This document shows, piece by piece, positions 1 to 5,504 of a stretch of DNA of 5,534 nt. Where the stretch lies: positions 1-5,534 of the forward strand of contig DHKK01000195.1 in assembly GCA_002404795.1 (NCBI GenBank), written 5' to 3'. The first letter of the stretch is position 1. Each line of letters opens with the position of its first letter. Both the position numbers and the translations under genes were made by a program. The stretch is from Clostridiales bacterium UBA4696 (GTDB lineage: Bacteria; Bacillota; Clostridia; Oscillospirales; Oscillospiraceae). The notes under the pieces are model-generated. The model saw nothing but the letters and a program-made list of their open reading frames with translations, was not told the origin of the DNA and ran no database searches.

Positions 1-1380
1 ACGCGCCTGACCGCCGGCATCGTCCAGCTGAAGCTCGAGGAGCATCAGCTGCAGAATACCGTCCACCTGTTTACCCATGAAGCAGGGGAGAAGGTCAAGG
101 CCGGCTGCTTCACCGTGGAGTTCATCCACGTGAACCATTCCATCGCAGATGCCGTTGCGTTCGCCATCAAAACGCCGGTCGGCACCATTGTCATGACGGG
201 CGACTTCAAGATCGACGCCACCGCGGAAGATGGCATGATCGACCTGGCCCGCTTCGGCGCGCTCGGCAAAGAAGGTGTGCTGGCGCTTCTGTGCGACTCG
301 ACGAACGTCGAACGGCAGGGCTATACGCCGTCGGAAAAGACTGTCGCGGCCAATTTTGAGCGCCAGTTCTCCGGCTGCAACAAGCGCATCATCGTCACGA
401 CCTTCGCCTCGAACGCCTTCCGGCTGCAGAGCCTGATCGCCACGGCGAAGAAATTCGGCCGCAAGGTCGCCGTGACCGGCCGCAGCATGGAAAACATCCT
501 GAAGGTCTCCACGGAGCTCGGCTATCTGAAGATCCCGGCAGGCACGCTCGTCGACATCACGCAGATCAAGCAGATCCCCAACAACAAGCTCGTTATCGTC
601 TCGACCGGCTCGCAGGGCGAAAATATGTCCGCCCTCTACCGCATGGCCTTCTCCGGCCACCGGCAGGTGGAGATCACGGCCTCTGACCGCGTCATCATCT
701 CTGCTTCCGCTATCCCCGGCAACGAAAAATCCATCGGTAAGATCATCAATGAGCTCTACCGTAAGGGCGCGGAGGTCATTTATGACAAGCTCGAGGGCCT
801 GCACGTCTCCGGCCACGCCTGCCAGGAGGAGCTGAAGATCATCCACGGGCTTCTGAAGCCCCGCTTCTTCATCCCCGTCCACGGCGAGCAGCGCCATCTG
901 CAGGCGCATTCCCGTCTGGCCCAGTCGATGGGCATGGATCCCAAGAACATCTTCATCTCCGACATCGGCAAGGTACTCGAGCTCACTAAGACCACCTGCA
1001 AGTGGGGCGGCACCGTCCCGTCCGGCAAGATCCTGGTCGACGGCACCGGCGTCGGCGACGTCGGCAGCGTCGTGCTGCGTGACCGCAAGCATCTGGCGCA
1101 GGACGGCATGCTGGTCGTGGTCGTCAACATTTCGAGCGAGGACGGCAGCGTCATCAGCGGGCCGGATATCATCACGCGCGGCTTCGTCTATGTCAAGGAG
1201 TCGGAAAACCTGATGGAAGAGCTGCGCGTCATCGCCGCGCATGCCATCGACCGCTGCAGCCAGAACGGACGCAGCGACTGGAGCGTGCTGAAGGCCAACA
1301 TCAAGAACGATCTGTCCGGCTACCTGTTCAAAACGACCAAGCGCAACCCGATGATCCTGCCTGTCATCATGGAGATCTGA
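1..1380 (+). CDS. rnj: Ribonuclease J, 5'-truncated by window edge
   Basis: RNase J is a cytoplasmic metallo-beta-lactamase/beta-CASP nuclease with 5'-3' exonuclease and endonuclease activity in mRNA decay and RNA maturation. The frame is open from base 1, so the true start lies upstream; GTG at 115 is internal. Visible motifs are HVNHS (metal-binding His at 136-138), TGDFK (Asp at 202-204), CDSTN (292-306), STGSQGE (601-621), HVSGHA (802-819) and PVHGEQRH (874-897). Matched to B. subtilis RNase J1 (His144, Asp166, His368, His390), these put the first visible codon near residue 99. About 98 residues are therefore missing, including the HxHxDH zinc site, and the full protein would be about 557 aa, the normal family length. 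The C-terminal domain signature SGPDIITRGF is at 1156-1185. One small deviation is HSIAD where HSIPD is usual. J1 versus J2 cannot be decided. No terminator follows the stop, so some readthrough into rpoD is possible. Confidence 0.96.
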   Translation, partial: TRLTAGIVQLKLEEHQLQNTVHLFTHEAGEKVKAGCFTVEFIHVNHSIADAVAFAIKTPVGTIVMTGDFKIDATAEDGMIDLARFGALGKEGVLALLCDSTNVERQGYTPSEKTVAANFERQFSGCNKRIIVTTFASNAFRLQSLIATAKKFGRKVAVTGRSMENILKVSTELGYLKIPAGTLVDITQIKQIPNNKLVIVSTGSQGENMSALYRMAFSGHRQVEITASDRVIISASAIPGNEKSIGKIINELYRKGAEVIYDKLEGLHVSGHACQEELKIIHGLLKPRFFIPVHGEQRHLQAHSRLAQSMGMDPKNIFISDIGKVLELTKTTCKWGGTVPSGKILVDGTGVGDVGSVVLRDRKHLAQDGMLVVVVNISSEDGSVISGPDIITRGFVYVKESENLMEELRVIAAHAIDRCSQNGRSDWSVLKANIKNDLSGYLFKTTKRNPMILPVIMEI

Positions 1381-1442
1381 GCAGAACGGCAGAAAGATAC
1401 GGGCAAGGGTCAAGAAAAAACAGAAAAAATGTCAAATTGGCC

Positions 1443-1472
1443 TTGTCAAAACAGGCAGGATGGGGTTATAAT
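1443..1472 (+). promoter_or_regulatory. Sigma-A-type promoter of rpoD
   Basis: A -35 box TTGTCA (1443-1448, five of six consensus bases) is separated by 18 bases from a perfect -10 box TATAAT (1467-1472). Transcription would start near 1479-1481, giving a leader of about 50 bases before the rpoD start. The leader opens with a small inverted repeat, TGCGC-CGAT-GCGCA (1481-1494), which could fold at the very 5' end. TGTCAAA occurs twice 14 bases apart (1430-1436 and 1444-1450), the second copy overlapping the -35 box; whether this is an operator is unknown. The promoter means rpoD need not depend on transcription from the RNase J gene. Confidence 0.75.
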
Positions 1473-1513
1473 AACACAGTTGCGCCGATGCGCAGCAATG
1501 TTACCAGATAAAT

Positions 1514-1517
1514 GAGG
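1514..1517 (+). promoter_or_regulatory. Ribosome binding site deciding the rpoD start
   Basis: GAGG at 1514-1517 lies 12 bases before ATG 1530. In-frame ATGs also occur at 1512 and 1518, but neither has a Shine-Dalgarno-like sequence upstream. ATG 1530 gives the N-terminus MANTKNP and a 377-residue protein. The spacing is somewhat long, so 1512 or 1518 cannot be wholly excluded. Confidence 0.5.
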
Positions 1518-1529
1518 ATGAGCGATAGA

Positions 1530-2663
1530 ATGGCTAATACGAAGAATCCGAAGCCCTCGACCGAGGATGCAATGGCTGCGGTATCCGCATTGATCGCAAG
1601 AGCAAAGCAGGACGGGAGCATTCAGGCGACGGAACTGACCGCAGAGCTGGAAAAGCTGGATCTGCCGGTCGAGAAAATTGAGCATATTTATGATACCTTT
1701 GACGCCATGGGCATCCAGATCGTGAGCCCGGAGCTGGAGCTGGACGTGTCCGACGATCTCGGCATGGACATGGACGAGGTCCCCGAGAGTGACGACGAAG
1801 AGCTCGTCGACCCGCTGGAGCTCGCTGCGGAATACAATCTGGATGATCCGGTGCGCATGTATCTCAAGGAGATCGGCCAGGTCAAGCTGCTGACCGCCGA
1901 CGAGGAGATCGAGCTGGCCAAGCGCGTCTCCGAGGGAGATAAGGCCGCCAAGGACCGTCTGACGGAGGCCAACCTGCGTCTGGTCGTATCCATCGCCAAG
2001 AAATATTCCGGCCGCGGTCTGCACATTCTGGATCTCATCCAGGAGGGCAACACCGGCCTTATCCGCGCCGTCGACAAGTTCGACTATACAAAGGGAAACA
2101 AATTCTCTACATATGCAACCTGGTGGATCCGGCAGGCCATTACCCGCGCGATCGCCGATCAGGCGCGGACCATCCGCGTCCCGGTGCATATGGTCGAGGT
2201 CATCAACAAGGCGACCCGCTGCAACCGCAAGCTTGTGCAGGAGCTTGGCCGCGAGCCGACGCTCGAGGAGATCGCCGCGGAGCTGAATCTGCCCATCGAG
2301 AAGATCATCGAGGCCAATCGCACCGCCGCCGACACCCTGTCTCTGGACATGCCGGTCGGCGACGAGGAGGATACGACCATCGGCTCCTTCGTCGAGGACG
2401 ACAATACCCCCGGCCCCGTCGACGCCACATCCAACGCGATGCTCTCCGAAGCGCTGACCGAGATCCTCGGCACGCTGACCGAGCGTGAGGCAGACGTGCT
2501 GCGCATGCGCTTCGGCATGTATGACGGCCGGACGCATACGCTCGAGGAGGTCGGACAGATCTTCGGCGTTACCCGTGAACGCATCCGCCAGATCGAAAAC
2601 AAAGCCATCCGCAAGCTCCGTCACCCGTCCCGGGCGAAGAAGATCAAGGATTTCTATTGCTGA
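1530..2663 (+). CDS. rpoD: Primary RNA polymerase sigma factor (SigA/RpoD)
   Basis: This is the housekeeping sigma-70 subunit, which directs core RNA polymerase to -10/-35 promoters. With the start at 1530 it has 377 residues, close to B. subtilis SigA (371), and like it lacks the long region 1.1 insertions of proteobacterial RpoD. Residues 1-100 are a variable N-terminus with an acidic stretch (about 68-95). Region 1.2 is DDPVRMYLKEIG (105-116). Region 2 runs from about 141 to 217 and includes the core-binding and -10 recognition segment YATWWIRQAITRAIADQART (195-214). Region 3 follows from about 220 to 300, including SLDMPVGDEED in the 3.2 finger (271-281). Region 4 is about 310-377, with the -35-binding helix-turn-helix around TLEEVGQIFGVTRERIRQIE (337-356). 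All landmarks of a group 1 sigma are intact. dnaG, the usual upstream partner in Bacillota, is not immediately upstream. The gene has its own promoter and terminator and so looks monocistronic. Confidence 0.97.
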   Translation: MANTKNPKPSTEDAMAAVSALIARAKQDGSIQATELTAELEKLDLPVEKIEHIYDTFDAMGIQIVSPELELDVSDDLGMDMDEVPESDDEELVDPLELAAEYNLDDPVRMYLKEIGQVKLLTADEEIELAKRVSEGDKAAKDRLTEANLRLVVSIAKKYSGRGLHILDLIQEGNTGLIRAVDKFDYTKGNKFSTYATWWIRQAITRAIADQARTIRVPVHMVEVINKATRCNRKLVQELGREPTLEEIAAELNLPIEKIIEANRTAADTLSLDMPVGDEEDTTIGSFVEDDNTPGPVDATSNAMLSEALTEILGTLTEREADVLRMRFGMYDGRTHTLEEVGQIFGVTRERIRQIENKAIRKLRHPSRAKKIKDFYC

Positions 2664-2667
2664 TACC

Positions 2668-2706
2668 AGAACGCCCTTGCAGAGTCCCTGCAAGGGCGTT
2701 CTTTTT
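2668..2706 (+). terminator. Intrinsic terminator of rpoD
   Basis: A perfect 15-bp stem pairs 2668-2682 with 2688-2702 (arms beginning AGAACGCCCTTGCAG) around a 5-base loop AGTCC. It is followed by five T residues (2702-2706). It begins five bases after the rpoD stop. There is no A run on its left side, so it should work rightward only. It insulates the lipoprotein gene from rpoD transcription. Confidence 0.93.
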
Positions 2707-2786
2707 GATCTGAATCTTCCAATTCATGCAACCAACGTTCCCGTAATCCGTCTTTTATCATATCAGAGAAAACAGGAGGGAAAACG

Positions 2787-4178
2787 ATGCGAAATATCCG
2801 AAAGATCCTGGCGCTGCTCCTTACATTCCTTTTGACTGCCGCACTTTACGGCTGCGCGGCTCCCGGTTCGGACGCCGGGCTTGCCGGTACGTCCGGCAGC
2901 GATTCTGTCAAACCGGCAGACGCGACAGACTTTATGTCCTACGCGGGCCCAATCTTCCCGCTGACGCTGGTGCAGGCCGCTCCGGCGCTTTCCGCCGACC
3001 GGGAGACCCTGCTGGACTGTGCGCCCTATGCCGAGGAATACGGGGCCGCAGTTACCGTGACGGACCGCTATACGATCCAAAACAGCTCCGGGGAAGCCTG
3101 TACGGCGACGGTGCTCTATCCCTTCGTCTCCAGCCTCAGCGATCTGGAGACGCTCCAGCCGCAGCTGACCGTGGATGGGACCGGCGCAGAGACTGCCGTC
3201 TATCCCGGCGCGTTCCCCGGCTGGTTCGGCCCGGCCAGCCCGGAGCCGGAGGACGCAGAAGAACGCTGGAATATCCGTCATGCAGAAAGCTGGACAGAGT
3301 ATCAAGCGCTGCTATCTGGCAGCGATCCGGCTGATGCGCTTGCACCGAAAACGCTGCCGGAGCAGACTGTTTATGTCTATTCCTTCACCGCCTCGGGCGA
3401 TACAACGGCAAGCGCGGCGACGCTTGCGATCACAGTCGACGCAGACCCGGAACAGACGACGATCCTGACCTACGGGATCAACGGCTATGGGCAAATCGAA
3501 GCGACAGGACATTCGCAGTACAGTTTTTTTACAAAGGTACATGATCAGTCTCTGCATCTGCTTGCCGTGCTCGGGCAGGATCTGTCCGGCTGCGCCATGC
3601 AGGGCTATACCGACGGAAGCTGCGAGCCGGGGAAGGAGCTGGATGCGCTCGAAGGAACCGCAACACGCACGGAAATGACGCTTGCGGAATTGCTTCGCCA
3701 GATCGCCGCCGCACAGCTCGGCGAAGGTGCTTCCGAGGAATCCATCGACCAGCTTGCAAATGCTGCCGCAGAACTTCTGATTGGATACGGTGCCTGCTCC
3801 GCCGCACCTGCCGAGCGTTACAGCGAGGGAATGCTGGATGCTCTGTTTCAGGATGCGTACGTCGTGCGGCGCGTCTGCTATGCCGCAGCAGAGGTGACTA
3901 TCCCGGCCGGCGGGATGGTCTGCGTTGAAGTCGGCTCCCGGAAACCGCACAGCTTCGATTTCTTTGGCTTCTATGACAATGCAGTTGACGGTTATGGAAT
4001 TATGACAACTGAAAGCATACTGACACTGAAAAACCAGACCGCGCGTCTGGATACGCACGGTCTGGTCACGATCTACGGGCAGAATTTCGGGTTTGCGGAG
4101 CAGGGAAGCGCCGTCCCGCTGTCCGCGGAGACCGAATATTACTATCTCAATCTGTCAGCTGCGGCCGGGGAGTCATAA
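2787..4178 (+). CDS. Uncharacterised secreted lipoprotein
   Basis: A 463-residue protein starting at ATG 2787, fixed by a strong AGGAGG (2774-2779) seven bases upstream. Residues 1-23 form a lipoprotein signal: basic MRNIRK, a hydrophobic core (about 7-20) and lipobox L-Y-G-C with lipidated Cys23. A Gly/Ser/Asp-rich linker (24-46) follows. It should therefore sit on the outer face of the membrane. The rest has no further membrane segment and reads as mainly beta-strand. Recognisable patches are SYAGPIFPLTL (51-61), VTDRYTIQNSSGEACTATVLYPF (starting 91), YGINGYGQI (229-237), a helical Ala/Glu/Leu-rich stretch (about 297-334) and a beta-rich C-terminus ending YYYLNLS (451-457). I recognise no named domain or catalytic motif and assign no function. 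No convincing -35 box is visible upstream, only a possible -10 TATCAT (2756-2761). The gene follows the rpoD terminator and so is probably a single-gene unit. Its 3' end overlaps the convergent dehydrogenase gene. Confidence 0.88.
   Translation: MRNIRKILALLLTFLLTAALYGCAAPGSDAGLAGTSGSDSVKPADATDFMSYAGPIFPLTLVQAAPALSADRETLLDCAPYAEEYGAAVTVTDRYTIQNSSGEACTATVLYPFVSSLSDLETLQPQLTVDGTGAETAVYPGAFPGWFGPASPEPEDAEERWNIRHAESWTEYQALLSGSDPADALAPKTLPEQTVYVYSFTASGDTTASAATLAITVDADPEQTTILTYGINGYGQIEATGHSQYSFFTKVHDQSLHLLAVLGQDLSGCAMQGYTDGSCEPGKELDALEGTATRTEMTLAELLRQIAAAQLGEGASEESIDQLANAAAELLIGYGACSAAPAERYSEGMLDALFQDAYVVRRVCYAAAEVTIPAGGMVCVEVGSRKPHSFDFFGFYDNAVDGYGIMTTESILTLKNQTARLDTHGLVTIYGQNFGFAEQGSAVPLSAETEYYYLNLSAAAGES
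4029..4066 (-). terminator. Leftward intrinsic terminator inside lipoprotein gene
   Basis: Read on the minus strand, 4066-4053 pairs with 4046-4033: nine pairs (ACCAGACCG with CGGTCTGGT), a G-U wobble, then four more pairs (GCGT with ACGC), closing a six-base loop. Five T residues follow (complement of AAAAA at 4029-4033, the last of which also pairs at the stem base). On the plus strand the wobble becomes a C-A mismatch and no T run follows, so the signal points leftward. It lies about 107 bases past the dehydrogenase stop codon and is the only good terminator candidate there, so I infer that it ends the dehydrogenase transcript. It sits wholly within lipoprotein codons. Confidence 0.68.
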
Positions 4179-5228
4179 CCGCACGACGGGCTTGATGAGG
4201 TCCTGCGGCTTGTCCTTCATGAGCTGCAGCGCCTGCGGCAGCTTGTCCCAGCCGTCAAATACGTGGGTGATGAGCGGCTTCACGTCCAGCCGCCCGCTCG
4301 TCATGAGCGCGGCGAGCTTCTCCATCCGCAGCCGTCCGCCGGGCATGAGCCCGCCGTTGATCAGCTTGTTGCCCATGCCGACGCCCCAGTCCGCGCGCGG
4401 GATCTTCACATAGTCTCCGCTGCCGAGATAGTTGACGTTGCCGATCCGCCCGCCGGGCTTCAGGACCCTTACGACGGGGATGAATGTGTCTACGCCGCCG
4501 CCCGCAATGATCGCGCAGTCGACGCCCTTTCCGTCGGTCAGCGCAAGTACCTGTTCGTCGATCGGGCCTTTTTTGTAGCTGATGAAGTCGGTTGCGCCGT
4601 ATTTCCGCGCCGCCTCCACGCAGACCAGCCGCGTGCCGACCGCGAGGATCCTCGCCGCGCCCCGCAGCGCCGCACCGGCTACCGCCATGAGCCCGACCGG
4701 CCCGATACCGACGACGAGCACTGTATCGCCGAACTGCACGTCCGCCAGCTCCGCGCCGTGGAAGCCGGTCGGCACCATGTCGGAGAGCATGCATGCTTCC
4801 GTGATGTCCATCCCCTCCGGCAGATGCGCCAGGTTCCCATCTGCGTCGTTGACGTGGAAAAACTCAGAAAACACACCGTTTTTGATGTTGGAGAACTTCC
4901 AGCCCGCCAGCATCCCGCCGGAGTGCATGGCAAACCCGGCCTGCGCCTCCAGCGAGCTCCAGTCCGGCGTGATGGCGGGCACAAGCACCCGGTCGCCGGG
5001 CTGAAAATCCCGCACGAGCTCGCCCACGGAAACGACCTCCGCGCAGCACTCGTGCCCCAGGATCATCTCATGCCGCTCGCCGACGGCGCCCTCCCAGACC
5101 GTGTGTACGTCTGAGGTGCAGACCGCCGCAGCCAGCGGCCGGCAGATCGCATCCATCGGCCCACAGACCGGCTTCGGCTTCTCCACCCATCCGACCTTCC
5201 CGATCTCCAGCATCGCAAAGCCCTTCAT
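4173..5228 (-). CDS. adh: Zn-dependent secondary alcohol dehydrogenase, NADP(H)-type
   Basis: A medium-chain dehydrogenase predicted to interconvert secondary alcohols and ketones in the cytoplasm (for example 2-propanol/acetone). Its 351 residues equal the length of the C. beijerinckii and T. brockii enzymes and, from memory, align residue for residue, including the MKGFAML start and the KDKP-DLIK ending. Catalytic zinc ligands are Cys37, His59, Glu60 and Asp150. The nucleotide-binding turn is GIGPVG (174-179). Residues that select NADP(H) in those enzymes are Gly198, Ser199, Arg200 and Tyr218; here they are Gly198, Thr199, Arg200 and Tyr218, so NADP(H) use is likely. As in that subfamily, the four-cysteine structural zinc loop is absent near residues 90-110. 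Pocket residues Ser39, Trp110 and Tyr267 are kept, while position 295 is Met instead of Cys. ATG 5228 has a modest AGGG eight bases upstream. It is alone on its strand and faces the lipoprotein gene. The exact substrate is not known. Confidence 0.93.
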   Translation of the reverse strand: MKGFAMLEIGKVGWVEKPKPVCGPMDAICRPLAAAVCTSDVHTVWEGAVGERHEMILGHECCAEVVSVGELVRDFQPGDRVLVPAITPDWSSLEAQAGFAMHSGGMLAGWKFSNIKNGVFSEFFHVNDADGNLAHLPEGMDITEACMLSDMVPTGFHGAELADVQFGDTVLVVGIGPVGLMAVAGAALRGAARILAVGTRLVCVEAARKYGATDFISYKKGPIDEQVLALTDGKGVDCAIIAGGGVDTFIPVVRVLKPGGRIGNVNYLGSGDYVKIPRADWGVGMGNKLINGGLMPGGRLRMEKLAALMTSGRLDVKPLITHVFDGWDKLPQALQLMKDKPQDLIKPVVRL

Positions 5229-5263
5229 TTACAGATCCCTGCCTTCCATTCAAGTCAGGATAG

Positions 5264-5292
5264 CTTTTACCAAAAACCCGATATTATGTAAA
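5264..5292 (-). promoter_or_regulatory. Candidate promoter of the alcohol dehydrogenase
   Basis: On the minus strand, TTTACA (5292-5287, five of six -35 bases) is followed after 17 bases by TAAAAG (5269-5264, four of six -10 bases). This would give a leader of roughly 30 bases before ATG 5228. The -35 box overlaps the foot of the hairpin at 5290-5318, so that hairpin could influence initiation. The -10 box is weak, and other AT-rich hexamers nearby could serve instead. Confidence 0.35.
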
Positions 5293-5320
5293 ACAGCCGG
5301 ATCCTGTCCGGCTGTTTTTT
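5290..5320 (+). terminator. Intrinsic terminator, strongest rightward
   Basis: ACAGCCGGA (5293-5301) pairs perfectly with TCCGGCTGT (5307-5315) around a 5-base loop, and AAA/TTT extends the stem to 12 bp (5290-5318). Rightward transcripts would end in six T residues (5315-5320). Leftward transcripts would see only four T residues, then ACAT. Despite its rightward bias there is no plus-strand gene directly before it; the nearest is the lipoprotein gene ending at 4178. It may stop transcription running through the dehydrogenase, or work bidirectionally to insulate the dehydrogenase promoter. Confidence 0.75.
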
Positions 5321-5323
5321 CGC

Positions 5324-5363
5324 AAAAACAACATCGCAGCCCAGCGGAGCGGTTGCGATGTTG
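5324..5363. repeat. Hairpin repeat, copy 1
   Basis: CAACATCGCAGCC (5329-5341) pairs with GGTTGCGATGTTG (5351-5363): 12 Watson-Crick pairs plus one G-U when read on the plus strand. In the loop, GC (5344-5345) can pair with GC (5349-5350) around GGA, leaving CA bulged. AAAAA (5324-5328) precedes it, so read leftward the hairpin is followed by five T residues like an intrinsic terminator. On that strand the G-U pair becomes an A-C mismatch. Confidence 0.75.
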
Positions 5364-5404
5364 AACGAAGAAAGGCCTTTGCTGAGCGCTTATCGTAATT
5401 AGAG

Positions 5405-5444
5405 AAAAACAACAGCGTAACCCAACGAAGTGGTTACGCTGTTG
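5405..5444. repeat. Hairpin repeat, copy 2
   Basis: CAACAGCGTAACC (5410-5422) pairs perfectly over 13 bp with GGTTACGCTGTTG (5432-5444). The loop can form AC/GT pairs (5425-5426 with 5430-5431) around GAA, with the same bulged CA as copy 1. The identical flank AAAAACAACA is present, and the copies start 81 bases apart in the same orientation. Read leftward, it is also a stem followed by five T residues. Confidence 0.78.
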
Positions 5445-5471
5445 AGAGGAGCTGCGACGGAATGAGTGAGA

Positions 5472-5504
5472 AGTGACTTTTCATGCGTATCATAAAAAGT
5501 CGCT
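5472..5504. other. Third hairpin, unrelated to the repeats
   Basis: AGTGACTTTT (5472-5481) pairs with AAAAGTCGCT (5495-5504), including one T-G wobble. After a C/A mismatch, ATG (5483-5485) pairs with CAT (5491-5493) around a 5-base loop. No T run follows on either strand, so it is not a standard terminator. GGAATG (5459-5464) and CATTCC (5519-5524) are complementary and could close a larger domain around it. Confidence 0.55.

Noticed and set aside
1446..2693. Long open frame (415 codons) on the minus strand opposite rpoD
   Set aside because: It is a shadow of the GC-rich rpoD reading frame, which has full sigma-70 conservation. The translated shadow has no family resemblance and no ribosome binding site of note, and it would span the rpoD terminator and promoter.
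2733..2761. Promoter for the lipoprotein gene
   Set aside because: TATCAT (2756-2761) would make a fair -10 box, but no acceptable -35 hexamer lies 16-18 bases upstream, so I did not list it as a feature.
4223..4242. GCTGC...GCAGC stem just after the lipoprotein stop as its terminator
   Set aside because: It is a short stem with an internal mismatch and no T run (TTGTCC follows). It lies within conserved dehydrogenase codons and is most likely coincidental.
4263..5114. 283-codon open frame on the plus strand opposite the alcohol dehydrogenase
   Set aside because: It is a mirror frame of a clearly conserved enzyme gene, with Arg/His/Asp-rich composition typical of GC-rich antisense frames and no recognisable domain.
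5358..5402. 14-codon ORF (MLNEERPLLSAYRN) starting in the 3' arm of hairpin copy 1, with GGAG eight bases upstream
   Set aside because: It is short enough to arise by chance, its start is buried in a stable stem, and copy 2 has no equivalent. A leader-peptide role cannot be supported from sequence alone.
5329..5444. CRISPR-like or IS-end interpretation of the repeated hairpins
   Set aside because: There are only two diverged copies, with a unit of about 81 bases and no conserved spacer-repeat plan. No cas or transposase gene, target-site duplication or matching inverted ends are visible.
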